Source: Nonomuraea aridisoli
GTDB taxonomy: Bacteria > Actinomycetota > Actinomycetes > Streptosporangiales > Streptosporangiaceae
DNA: 42,951 bases
Direction: 5' to 3'
Assembly: GCF_003236395.1 (NCBI RefSeq)
Contig: NZ_POUD01000047.1
Location: 1-42,951, forward strand
In this document: one piece after another, positions 15,721-23,593 of the stretch
How positions within the stretch are numbered: the stretch's first letter is position 1
Layout: each line of letters starts with the position of its first letter
The notes under the pieces: generated by a model
The model's database searches: none
The model's input: only the letters and a program-made list of their open reading frames with translations
What the model was told of the DNA's origin: nothing
Position numbers and translations under genes: made by a program

Positions 15721-16596
15721 ATGGATTACCAGGAGCTGTCCGACTTTCTGCGGAAACGACGCGAGGCGCTGCAGCCGGAGGACGTCGGCCTGCCCCGCGG
15801 CCGGCGCCGGCGCACTCCTGGGCTGCGCCGCGAGGAGGTCGCCGCGCTCGCGGTCATGTCACCCGACTACTACAGCCGGCTGGAGGGCGGCAGGGGGCCG
15901 CAGCCGTCGGAGGCCATGCTGACCGCCATCGCGCGGGCGCTCCACCTCACCCTTGAGGAGCGCGACCACCTCTTCGTCCTCGCCGGCCACGGCATACCAG
16001 CGCGGTCCACGCGTACGGACCACATCAATCCCGGGCTGCTGCGCATCCTCGAGCGGCTGGAGGACACGCCGGCCATGGTGATGAACCGGCTCACCGAGAC
16101 GCTCATGCAGACGCGGGCCCACATGGCCTTCGACGGCGACCACAGCCGCTACACCGGTCAGGAACGCAGCGCGATCTACCGGTGGTTCGCGGGCGAGGAG
16201 GAGAAGGCGAGGTACCACCCGTCCGCGTGGGACCTGCACAGCCGCACGCTGGCCTCCATGCTGCGTTCCGTGCACGCCGTGGACGGCCCGGCCTCACGGG
16301 CCGGGGCGCTGGTGCGCACGCTGCTGAACACCAGCGAGGAGTTCCGCCGCCTGTGGGACGAGCACGAGGTCGGCATCGCGCACACCGGCGTGAAGCGGTT
16401 CCGGCACCCCGTCGTCGGCGAGCTCGAACTGCACTGCCAGATCCTGCACGACTCCGACCAGCAGCAGACGCTGCTGGTCTTCACCGCGAGCCCGGGGAGC
16501 GAGAGCCACGACAAGCTGCGGCTGCTGTCGGTCATCGGCAGCCAGCAGCTCTCTGGGGACACCTCGGCGCCCGTCCACGGGGTGCCCACGCTCTGA
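15721..16596 (+). CDS. XRE-family regulator with MmyB-like ligand-binding domain
   Basis: A 291-residue actinomycete-type regulator. The N-terminal HTH (residues 5-75) contains the characteristic RTPGLRREEVAALAVMSPDY and YSRLEGGRGPQPS. The C-terminal three-quarters matches the MmyB-like ligand-binding region (AIYRWFAGEEE, RFRHPVVGELELHCQ). A perfect AAGGAGG precedes ATG 15721, so the open frame back to 15634 is not used. Such genes usually control an adjacent divergent SDR or dehydrogenase, here the ADH-SDR operon. Its stop abuts the stop of the convergent UDG-ART gene with no gap. Confidence 0.92.
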   Translation: MDYQELSDFLRKRREALQPEDVGLPRGRRRRTPGLRREEVAALAVMSPDYYSRLEGGRGPQPSEAMLTAIARALHLTLEERDHLFVLAGHGIPARSTRTDHINPGLLRILERLEDTPAMVMNRLTETLMQTRAHMAFDGDHSRYTGQERSAIYRWFAGEEEKARYHPSAWDLHSRTLASMLRSVHAVDGPASRAGALVRTLLNTSEEFRRLWDEHEVGIAHTGVKRFRHPVVGELELHCQILHDSDQQQTLLVFTASPGSESHDKLRLLSVIGSQQLSGDTSAPVHGVPTL

Positions 16597-18186
16597 TCAG
16601 GCCACCAGGGGCTGCTCGGGAAGTTCGGTCAGCCGTACAGTGCACAGGCCACCGCGTTCGGCCTTCACGTCGACGACCTTGAGCTGGGTGCCGGGGGCCA
16701 GGATGTACTCCTCTTCGCCGGTGAAGGCGGAGAAGTTCCTGATGCCCACCGCCCGTACGGGATGCACCTCGAAGAGGGTGCGTTTGCCGCGACTGCCGAG
16801 GAAGGACCGGGCGACGCCGAGCTTGGACGTGCAGGACGAGACGCCCCACCAGGTCACCGTCCGGCCCACCGGGTACTGGGCGCGCAGGTCCAGCGAGACG
16901 CCGCGCCACAGCGGCTCCTTGCGGGCCGGCAGGCGGGACACGGCGGAGAACAACAGCCGCAGGTAAGGCAGGTACGGGACGATCCGGCTGCGGTCCGGGT
17001 TGCGCAGGGTCGCGTTGATCTGGCGGTAGAACGCCGACTCGCAGGTGTAGAGGTAGAGGGCCGCGACCTCGTCGGGCGACAGGCCGCCGGAGTCGCCCGC
17101 GTGCTTGGCGGCGAACTCGTACGACTGGTCGGTGTGCCAGTCGAGGCCGGGCAGCAGCGCGGCCACCGGGGCGACGGCCTCGCGGAAGTCCATGAGCGGC
17201 GTGTCGAAGACGCCGGTGATCGCGGGGAGCTCGAGGCCCTCGTCCTTGACGCCGGCGAGCCGTTCCAGATAGAGCTTGTGCAGCTCCATCGTGGAGGCGA
17301 TGAACGCGCCCATGCGGTCGGCCGTGTCGGCCGGCGCGAGCTCGTTCCAGCCCCTGCTGGGCAGCCAGTCGATCTCGTCGGCGCCGAGCTCGCCGAGGGC
17401 CCCGTTCACCTCGGCGAAGTGGTCGCCGTCGCAGAAGAGGTCGCCCTGCGCCGCCGGGTTGGCGTGGTCGATGTGCCGGACCTCGACGCCGGGGTACTTC
17501 CGCTGCAGCCGCAGCACGACCTGCTTCAGGTTGCGCGCGTGCGCCCCCCACCAGGCGAAGACCACGCCGCGGTCCTTCTCGTCCGGGGCGTCCTGCTTGG
17601 CCTTGAGGATCTCCTCGACGAGCCGCTCGACGACCGGGCGCCAGAACGCGGTGTGCTGGTCGGTGGCCATCGCCCCGTCGCCGCTGGCGGTGAGGGCCGC
17701 GTTCAGCAGCAGCACGCCCTGTGTGAGCATCGCCTGGAACCACTCCGGCGGCTGCACGGTGTCGTGCTCTTTCAGCAGCGCGCGGATGTCGCCGACCGGC
17801 GTCTTCTTGGGGATGCCGTGCTTCCACATGGCCGCCGCCTTGATGATGCAGCGGACGGAGACGACCCGGCCGAACCGGCTGTCGGCCCAGTCGTGGAAGG
17901 TGTTGTCGAACATCGCGATGCCGGTGGCGCTCTCGGCCCGCGGGTACGGGTTCTGGCCGAAGACGACGACCTTCCACTTGTGCGGCGGGTTCGGCTTGAG
18001 CGCCTGGAAGGTCAGCTCCCGCACGGGCACGACACTCGGGCTGCGACCGGGCCCGATGAACGTGGCCGCGGCCGGCTGCGCCTCGATCACCGGCTTCAGG
18101 AGGGGCAGCCATGGCTCGCCCCCGCCCTGGAAGAGCTCGGCCAGGGCCAGGGGGTCGTTCGGGTCGGGCGTGGGGGTGTCGCTCAT
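16597..18186 (-). CDS. Uracil-DNA-glycosylase-like domain fused to an ADP-ribosyltransferase
   Basis: A 529-residue two-domain protein. Residues 55-280 follow family-1 uracil-DNA glycosylase: VVVFGQNPYPRAESATGIAM (73-92), GVLLLNAALT (157-166) with the uracil-binding Asn, and HANPAA (241-246) in place of HPSPLS, ending EVNGAL...IDW. The catalytic Asp of GQDPYH is Asn79, so uracil excision is doubtful. Residues 285-510 look like an ART (exotoxin/RT6 type): a helical LSPDEVAALYLYTCESAFYR (369-388), first-strand Arg in LWRGVS (R428), the Ser in WWGVSS (S450) and the E491-x-E493 motif of EEEYILAPG, giving R-S-ExE. ExE usually means arginine modification. There is no secretion signal. ATG 18186 has GGGAG eight bases upstream. 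It diverges from a macrodomain gene 146 bases away. The domain calls are my reading of motifs. Confidence 0.88.
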   Translation of the reverse strand: MSDTPTPDPNDPLALAELFQGGGEPWLPLLKPVIEAQPAAATFIGPGRSPSVVPVRELTFQALKPNPPHKWKVVVFGQNPYPRAESATGIAMFDNTFHDWADSRFGRVVSVRCIIKAAAMWKHGIPKKTPVGDIRALLKEHDTVQPPEWFQAMLTQGVLLLNAALTASGDGAMATDQHTAFWRPVVERLVEEILKAKQDAPDEKDRGVVFAWWGAHARNLKQVVLRLQRKYPGVEVRHIDHANPAAQGDLFCDGDHFAEVNGALGELGADEIDWLPSRGWNELAPADTADRMGAFIASTMELHKLYLERLAGVKDEGLELPAITGVFDTPLMDFREAVAPVAALLPGLDWHTDQSYEFAAKHAGDSGGLSPDEVAALYLYTCESAFYRQINATLRNPDRSRIVPYLPYLRLLFSAVSRLPARKEPLWRGVSLDLRAQYPVGRTVTWWGVSSCTSKLGVARSFLGSRGKRTLFEVHPVRAVGIRNFSAFTGEEEYILAPGTQLKVVDVKAERGGLCTVRLTELPEQPLVA

Positions 18187-18332
18187 CGGAGGGGCTCCCG
18201 GATCGGTGACGGTACGGGGGACTCGGGAATTGTGCCGCCTCAGTGCGACATTTGTGGACAAGATCTAATTCTGTCGGTACGAGCCGTTATGGTCGTCGGC
18301 GCTGGAGACACCGTCGTTCCCCGGAGGAAGCC
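18187..18332. promoter_or_regulatory. Shared promoter region, UDG-ART and macrodomain genes
   Basis: Two -10-like boxes point outward. TACCGT on the minus strand (18214-18209) would start the UDG-ART message about 16 bases before its ATG. TATGGT (18288-18293) would start the macrodomain message about 33 bases before its ATG. No recognisable -35 or SOS box is present, and I found no convincing operator. Confidence 0.45.
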
Positions 18333-19004
18333 ATGACCGTCAAGCACGTGAAGCCGCCGCTCAGGGTGGTGCTGGTGGACGTCAACGCGGAGGTGGTGCA
18401 GGCGTGGCTGGCCGCGTTCGCCGACACACCCGGGATCGACATCCACAAGGGCTCGATCCTCGACGAGCACGTCGACGCCTGGGTCAGCCCCACCAACTCC
18501 CGCGGCCTGATGAACGGCGGGGTCGACGCGGTCATCAAGCGGCACCTCGGGGCGGGCATCCAGCTGCGCGTCCAGCGGGCGATCCGCGACCGGTTCGGCG
18601 GGTCACTGCCGGTGGGCGGCGCCGTGTGCGTGAAGTCCGGGGCGACCAACCCGAAGTTCCTCATCTCGACGCCGACGATGGTGCCCTCGGCGCAGAACGT
18701 GAGCGATACCCTCAACGTCGCGCTGGCCTGCGCCGCCGCGTTCCAGGCCATCCACATGCAGAACGCCGATCAGCCGGGCTCGATCACGTCGGTGGCGCTG
18801 GTCGGGATGGGCGCGGCGACGGGCCAGGTGCCGCCGCGCGTGTGCGCCAACCTGATGTGGACCGGCTACACCCTCTTCAACGACCACCGTTTCCCCGACT
18901 ACGACGAGCTGCGCAAAACCGTCCTGGAGCAACTCGGCGACATCGACAGCCGCCCCGAGGAGCGCGTGCGCGTCAAGCCGCCCGCGAGCCGGGCGCGCGG
19001 CTGA
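18333..19004 (+). CDS. Macrodomain protein (ADP-ribose binding/hydrolase)
   Basis: A 223-residue protein that is essentially one macrodomain. The first ADP-ribose loop is AWVSPTNSRGLMNGGVDAVI (residues 49-68), with Asn55 and the double glycine at the usual places. The second loop is VALVGMGAATGQVPP (154-168). The SPTNS..GLMNGGVD signature belongs to the branch with SxGxMxGGID and not the classical ANxxLxxGGGV. Macrodomains bind or remove ADP-ribose from proteins or nucleic acids, and in DarTG the macrodomain is the antitoxin. GGAGGAAGCC directly precedes ATG 18333. Divergence from the UDG-ART gene suggests it reverses or limits that enzyme. Its 3' end is duplicated at 21656-21702. Confidence 0.88.
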   Translation: MTVKHVKPPLRVVLVDVNAEVVQAWLAAFADTPGIDIHKGSILDEHVDAWVSPTNSRGLMNGGVDAVIKRHLGAGIQLRVQRAIRDRFGGSLPVGGAVCVKSGATNPKFLISTPTMVPSAQNVSDTLNVALACAAAFQAIHMQNADQPGSITSVALVGMGAATGQVPPRVCANLMWTGYTLFNDHRFPDYDELRKTVLEQLGDIDSRPEERVRVKPPASRARG

Positions 19005-19014
19005 CACGAACCGG
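18957..19014 (+). repeat. Left copy of imperfect direct repeat (macrodomain gene 3' end)
   Basis: This segment spans the last codons, the stop and ten following bases of the macrodomain gene. It matches 21656-21702 at 42 of 47 positions, apart from 11 bases (GAGCCGGGCGC) present only here. Confidence 0.8.
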
Positions 19015-19040
19015 CCCGCGGGGCGGTGCGGAACGCGGGC
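19014..19040. terminator. Bidirectional terminator hairpin
   Basis: GCCCGCG (19014-19020) pairs with CGCGGGC (19034-19040) between the convergent macrodomain and PQQ-propeller genes. Confidence 0.55.
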
Positions 19041-21557
19041 TCAGTCCGCCGACAGCGGGACCGTGACGCCGCTGAAGGTGTTGGCGGACGCGTCCGCCAC
19101 GGTGACCGGGCCGTCGGTCCGGATGCCGAAGTGGTCGTTCGCGATCGCGTTCCCACTGACCTTGATGGTCAGCGGACCCACGGACGTGACGAGCACCCCG
19201 GTGGTCTGATCGCCCTTGGCGTTGTTCGTGCCGATGGTGTTCGCGCCGCCGATGACGTTGCCGCTGAAGTCCTGGCCGGCGGCCAGGCTTCGCACGGTCA
19301 CCCCGGCGCCGGCGTTGCCGCTGACGATGTTGCCCCGCACGGTGTTGCCGTGCACGGACCCGCCGGCCGACGACGACGTCAGCGTCACCCCGCCGCCACC
19401 GTTGCCGGTGACGGTGTTGGTCTCGATCGTGGTGCCGTACACGCCGGCCTTGCCGCGGCCGGCGAGGAGGATGCCGTCGCCGAGCGGGTTGTCCTGCACG
19501 GAGTTGCCGGTGACCACGTTGTCCGCGGCGGGTCCCGTCTCGTCGCTGACGACGATTCCGGAGGTGTTGCCGCGGCTGGCGTTGTTCACCACCTTCGAGC
19601 GCGAGCTGCCCATCAGGTGGATGCCGTTCCGGTTGTTCAGCACCACGTTCCCGACGACGGAGGCGCCGTCGACGCCCCTGACGAGGATGCCGTCGCCTGC
19701 GGCGTTCTGCACCGTGAAACCGGTCACCGTGACGCCGGGGGCGTCGACCTCGATGCCGCTCGACCGGCCGGTGGCGTCGAGGACGACGTTGCCGTTCACC
19801 TCGAGCGAGAGCGGCTTGGTGACGGCGACGGCCTCCTTGTAGGTGCCGCCGCAGACGACGACCCGGCCGCCCGAGGCGACCGCGCGGACGGCAGCACCGA
19901 TCGAGCGGAACTTGGCGGTCCCGCAGGAGGTGTTCGCCCCCGTGTCGGTGCCCGCCGGAGACACGTACACCGTCTGCGGGGCGGGGGGCGCCTGCGGGAG
20001 GGAGAAGGCGTACAGCTTGTCGTTCGAGCCGTCGAACGGGAACCCCATGGCGAGCGTCTGGTAGCCGGAGCCCCAGTAGAGCGAGCCGTCGACGATGGCC
20101 GGGCCGCCGACCACGGAGCCGCCGCTGGGGAAGGACCACCTGACGGTGCCGGTGGCGCCGTCGAGTGCGTACATGTTGTCGCCCTCCGGGCCGAAGGTGC
20201 CGCCGTACAGCACGCCGTTCGCGGCGGAGACGAAGCTGAAGACAAGCCCGCCCTGCGGGTCGGCCGTCTGCCAGAGGATCTTGCCGGTGGCGGCGTCGAG
20301 AGCCGCCCAGAAGCCCGCCTTCGTGGTCGTCTTCACGCCGGTGGCCGAGGTGATCGTGGTCTCGACCCCGTCGGAGTTGGTGACGGCGGCGTAGATGCGG
20401 CTGCCGTCCGTCGCGGCACCCCACTCCAGACCGCCGGCCAGGCCGCCGGGGCCGACCACCGTACGCCAGACGATCTCACCCGTGGCCGGGTCGAGCGCCC
20501 AGTAGATGCCGCTCTTCTGGCCGACGCCGAGCAGGTCGGTCGGCTTGCCGTCGATCACCGTGGTGAACAGGCCGGGCGCGGACCCGAAGTCGAAGTCGGG
20601 GCCGAACTGCTGGTCGCCCGTCCATGTGTCTGCCGTCAAGGTGTGCGTCGCCCACCTGATCGCGCCGGTCTCTCCGTCGAAGGCGATGACGGCGTCGATG
20701 TGGTTGTCGGGCGACGGCTGTTCACAGCCCGTCTCGTCCGGCTTGGTGCATACGCCCTCCGGGGTCGTGTAGTTGTTGCCGGTTGCGGCGTAGACGAGGC
20801 CGGTCTTCTGGTCGACCGCCGGGGTGCTCCCCCAGATGGCGCCCCCGGTGTAGCCCTCCGGCACGGTGTACGTCTTCCACAGCAGTTTGCCGGTGGCCGC
20901 GTCCAGGGCCACCATGCTGCCTCGGAACGTCGGTTCCTCGGCCAGCGCCTCCGACTTGGAGGACACGCCCACGTACACGACGCCGTCCGACACCACCGGA
21001 GAGCCGGTGATCATCGCGGCGGGGGTGTCGTCGACGACGGTGCTCCAGCGCCGTTCACCGGTGATCGCGTCCACGCCGAAGACGCGCGCGCCCGACAGGG
21101 TGGGGCTCTGCAACCCGCCGTCCCCCAGCACCAGCAGGCCGTTCCAGTACGCCGGGCCCGACCGCGACACGTCGCCCTTGACGCCCGTGTAGTCGCTGAC
21201 CGGCCTCGTCCACAGCGCGCGACCGGTGGCCGCGTTGACCGCGTTCAGGTTTCCACCCCAGTCGGGCGCGTAGACCACGCCGTTGACGACCGCCGGAGTG
21301 GCCGAAACACTTCCTCCGGCCGTGAACGTCCACCGGTTGCGCAACGTCCCCACGTTGCCCGCCCCGATCGCGGTCTCCGTCGCCGCGTAGTGCGTGTTCG
21401 CGGCGTTCTGCCCGGCGGACGTCCAGTCCGCCACCACGGGAACCCCGCCCACAGCCGCTTCGGCGCTCCCTGGCAGGGCCAGGGCGGCCCCTGCCAGCGC
21501 CAGGCTCGCCGTCAGCCTGCGCAGCCGTCCCCGCCGGGTCCGGCTCATTGTCGTCAC
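19041..21557 (-). CDS. Secreted PQQ-type beta-propeller / right-handed beta-helix protein
   Basis: An 838-residue exported protein joining two repeat folds. A signal peptide (RRGRLRRLTASLALAGAALA, cleavage near PGSAEAA) is followed by a PQQ-like propeller (about 45-515). Its blades repeat the tryptophan-docking pattern ALDAATGKLLWKT, ALDPATGEIVWRT and ALDGATGTVRWSF, as in polyvinyl-alcohol dehydrogenase-like proteins. From about 525 a NosD/pectate-lyase-like beta-helix begins (VYVSPAGTDTGANTSCGTAK) with repeated GxxVxxNxVxxN rungs to the end. GTG 21557 follows GGGGGAAG; the frame upstream to 21725 is unsupported. Whether PQQ is bound is unknown. An extracellular dehydrogenase or carbohydrate/polymer-binding role is possible. 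Repeat copies flank the gene. Confidence 0.85.
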   Translation of the reverse strand: MTTMSRTRRGRLRRLTASLALAGAALALPGSAEAAVGGVPVVADWTSAGQNAANTHYAATETAIGAGNVGTLRNRWTFTAGGSVSATPAVVNGVVYAPDWGGNLNAVNAATGRALWTRPVSDYTGVKGDVSRSGPAYWNGLLVLGDGGLQSPTLSGARVFGVDAITGERRWSTVVDDTPAAMITGSPVVSDGVVYVGVSSKSEALAEEPTFRGSMVALDAATGKLLWKTYTVPEGYTGGAIWGSTPAVDQKTGLVYAATGNNYTTPEGVCTKPDETGCEQPSPDNHIDAVIAFDGETGAIRWATHTLTADTWTGDQQFGPDFDFGSAPGLFTTVIDGKPTDLLGVGQKSGIYWALDPATGEIVWRTVVGPGGLAGGLEWGAATDGSRIYAAVTNSDGVETTITSATGVKTTTKAGFWAALDAATGKILWQTADPQGGLVFSFVSAANGVLYGGTFGPEGDNMYALDGATGTVRWSFPSGGSVVGGPAIVDGSLYWGSGYQTLAMGFPFDGSNDKLYAFSLPQAPPAPQTVYVSPAGTDTGANTSCGTAKFRSIGAAVRAVASGGRVVVCGGTYKEAVAVTKPLSLEVNGNVVLDATGRSSGIEVDAPGVTVTGFTVQNAAGDGILVRGVDGASVVGNVVLNNRNGIHLMGSSRSKVVNNASRGNTSGIVVSDETGPAADNVVTGNSVQDNPLGDGILLAGRGKAGVYGTTIETNTVTGNGGGGVTLTSSSAGGSVHGNTVRGNIVSGNAGAGVTVRSLAAGQDFSGNVIGGANTIGTNNAKGDQTTGVLVTSVGPLTIKVSGNAIANDHFGIRTDGPVTVADASANTFSGVTVPLSAD

Positions 21558-21655
21558 TTGCGCTTCCCCCTCAAGATCGTGCGATGTGCGGGAGGTAGTA
21601 GAGCGCAAAGGTTGGCGAAATGTCCGCGTATTTCTACCTTGTCGGGCCTGGTCCG

Positions 21656-21702
21656 GAGGAACGCGTACGCACCAAGCCGCCCGCGCGGCTGACGCGAACC
21701 GG
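21656..21702 (+). repeat. Right copy of imperfect direct repeat
   Basis: The 47 bases from GAGGAACGCG to CGAACCGG match the macrodomain gene 3' end (18957-19014) with five substitutions and an 11-base gap. The copy is non-coding here and lies 21 bases upstream of the YCII gene. Confidence 0.8.
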
Positions 21703-21723
21703 TTCGTGGTAGGTACTCTCGCC

Positions 21724-22272
21724 ATGGAGTTCTTCTGTCATCACCGCGATCGGCCCGACTCCACAGCGCTGCGACACGAGCTGGTGGAGGAGCACTGGTC
21801 CTACATGGACCGGTACGCGGCCCAGCTGATCGCCCGTGGCCCGACCCTCATCCGCGAGAGCGGCACGGCCACCGGCAGCGTGCACATCGTCGACCTGCCG
21901 GATCCCGCCGCCGCGCGCGCGTTCGCCTTCGACGAGCCCAACTACCAGGCCGGCGTGTACCGCGACGTGATGCTCCGCCGATGGCGCAACGTTCTGGGAC
22001 GCACCATGGGGGATTTCCCCGGCGGGCGAGAGGGCGGCAACCTTTATCTGGTGCTGGGCCTCGGCTCCGGGCAGGCCGCCGACCTCGTCCCGCCGCCCGA
22101 CCAGGACGACCTGATCGCGTACGGGCCGCTGCTGTCCGACGACGGCGCCACCTGGCTCGGGACGGCGCTGCTGATGCGGGCGCCGGACCCGGACGCGGCA
22201 CGCGCCGTCCTGACCGTGGACCGGTACGCCGCCATCGAGGTCCACGACTGGGAGTTCGGCGGACGGCGGTGA
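21724..22272 (+). CDS. Tandem YCII-like domain protein
   Basis: A 182-residue cytoplasmic protein made of two dimeric alpha/beta-barrel (YCII-related) halves. The first (residues 1-90) has EHWSYMDRYAAQLIARGPTL and VHIVDLPDPAAARAFAFDEP. The second (about 100-182) has LIAYGPLLSDDGATWLG and the closing VLTVDRYAAIEVHDWEFG. YCII proteins are putative small enzymes, often near sigma factors or oxidoreductases, and most have no known substrate. The ATG at 21724 lies 4-8 bases after TACTCT or TAGGTA, so the transcript may be leaderless. The neighbour upstream is a repeat of the macrodomain gene end, which suggests this gene once stood beside it. Confidence 0.85.
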   Translation: MEFFCHHRDRPDSTALRHELVEEHWSYMDRYAAQLIARGPTLIRESGTATGSVHIVDLPDPAAARAFAFDEPNYQAGVYRDVMLRRWRNVLGRTMGDFPGGREGGNLYLVLGLGSGQAADLVPPPDQDDLIAYGPLLSDDGATWLGTALLMRAPDPDAARAVLTVDRYAAIEVHDWEFGGRR

Positions 22273-22297
22273 CGATGCCGTCCCGCAGGGGGCGGCG

Positions 22298-23014
22298 TCA
22301 ACCAGCCGGGACCCAGCAGCGGGCGGGAAGGGCCGTCTCTTCTCCGGCCTCCACGTGCCAGGCGTTGCGGTCGGGAAGGACGCTCACGACGTCGTGCAGC
22401 CGGGTGCCCACGTAGTGGAGGGCGACGCCGTCCTCGGTCGCGTAGCCGGCGGGGAGCTGTCCTTCGCGGACGAACCGGCGGAAGCTCGACCTGCGGGGCT
22501 GGTCGCCCAGGTCGTCGTGGACCCCGTTGCTGAACGGCAGGAACCCCAGCCCGTCGTCCAGCGCGTCGAGCTCGTCGCCGAAGGAGTCGGTGACGCCGCC
22601 CCGGTGCCAGCAGAGACTGCCCGCGCTCTGGCCGGCCAGCACGACGCCGTTCTCCCAGCACTCGCGGAGGATCTCGTCGAGCCGGTGCGCCCGCCAGACC
22701 GCGAGCAGGTTCACCACGCTCCCACCGGAGACGAAGATCACGTCCTGGGCGAGAAGGTGCGCCCGCACGTCGGCCACGTTCGGCTGCGTGAACAGCTGGA
22801 GGTGCGACAGGTCGCCGCCGAACGTCGCGGCCCGCGCCATCCAGCCGTCGATGAACTCCCGCGAGTCGCCGACCGCCGTCGCGATGAGGCACACCCTGGG
22901 CCTGCGCACGTCGGCCAGACGCATGGCCTGCCAGATCTGCACGCCGACATGCCGGAAGCCCTCCGGCGGATTCAGCACCCCTGAGCAGGCCAGGATCTGC
23001 GGCTCCCGGCTCAC
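22298..23014 (-). CDS. Peptidase E-like protein (peptidase S51 family)
   Basis: A 238-residue cytoplasmic protein of the S51/class-I-glutaminase-like fold. IFVSGGSVVNLLAVWR (about residues 93-108) and the nucleophile elbow LAGQSAGSLCWHRGG (about 126-140) supply the serine. A histidine in SNGVHDDLG fits the triad seen in aspartyl dipeptidase PepE. It should cleave small Asp-Xaa dipeptides or a related amide. Its GTG start at 23014 overlaps the TGA of the upstream TetR gene (GTGA), so the two are probably translationally coupled. Confidence 0.88.
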   Translation of the reverse strand: MSREPQILACSGVLNPPEGFRHVGVQIWQAMRLADVRRPRVCLIATAVGDSREFIDGWMARAATFGGDLSHLQLFTQPNVADVRAHLLAQDVIFVSGGSVVNLLAVWRAHRLDEILRECWENGVVLAGQSAGSLCWHRGGVTDSFGDELDALDDGLGFLPFSNGVHDDLGDQPRRSSFRRFVREGQLPAGYATEDGVALHYVGTRLHDVVSVLPDRNAWHVEAGEETALPARCWVPAG

Positions 23015-23586
23015 GGAAGGAGCGCCTGGACGAGCGAGGCGGCGGTGGCCCGCAGCCGCTCGGGGTCCTGGTAGACGCGCTCCATCACGACGATGCCGCG
23101 CGTCATGGTGATCAGTACGCGGGCCGCCTCCTCCGGCGGGATCGCGAGCCGGGAACGGGCGTCCTCGGCCGAGATCCGTTCGAGCAGCAGCCGCTCCATC
23201 CCGTCGATCAGCTCGCGCAGCGCGGCGCGGATGCGTTCGCCCTCGGCCTTGGTGTCGATCGCGGTCTTGGTCGACAGGCAGCCGCGGGTGGGCTCGCCCG
23301 TGGTCATGGACGTGATGGTGAAGTCGAAGAAGTCGCGCAACGCCCGGGCTACGTCGGGGTGGCCGAGCGTGCGGGCCGCCTCTGCCAGGAACTCCTCGGC
23401 GTAGCCCTCGAAGACGCGCAGGAACAGCGTCTCCTTGTCGCGGTAGGCGTTGTAGAGCGAGCCGCGCAGCACTCCGGAGGCGGTCGCGATGTCCTGCATC
23501 GAGGTCGCGCCGTAGCCCTTGAGCCAGAAGACGTCGCGGGCACGCTCGAGGGTGCGCCGTTCATCGAATTGCCGCTGTCCGACCAT
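23011..23586 (-). CDS. TetR-family transcriptional regulator
   Basis: A 191-residue regulator: FDERRTLERARDVFWLKGYG, then TSMQDIATASGVLRGSLYNA and YRDKETLFLRVFEGY (HTH, residues 5-60), followed by a helical domain. It resembles the TetR subgroup with a C-terminal domain found beside oxidoreductases. The ATG at 23586 has no ribosome site but lies exactly seven bases after a TAGGCT -10, so it is probably leaderless. It diverges from an SDR gene and heads an operon with peptidase E. Confidence 0.92.
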   Translation of the reverse strand: MVGQRQFDERRTLERARDVFWLKGYGATSMQDIATASGVLRGSLYNAYRDKETLFLRVFEGYAEEFLAEAARTLGHPDVARALRDFFDFTITSMTTGEPTRGCLSTKTAIDTKAEGERIRAALRELIDGMERLLLERISAEDARSRLAIPPEEAARVLITMTRGIVVMERVYQDPERLRATAASLVQALLP

Positions 23587-23593
23587 GACACCG

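Noticed and set aside
16532..18112. A second long minus-strand frame over the UDG-ART gene
   Set aside because: The other minus frame has UDG and ART motifs throughout; this one is low-complexity Arg/Pro sequence.
18187..18332. SOS (LexA) box controlling the UDG-ART and macrodomain genes
   Set aside because: No GAAC-N4-GTTC type site is present in the intergenic region, so DNA-damage control is not supported by sequence.
19026..21692. An 888-codon + strand open frame
   Set aside because: It is the exact antisense of the signal-peptide-bearing PQQ/beta-helix gene and lacks any motif.
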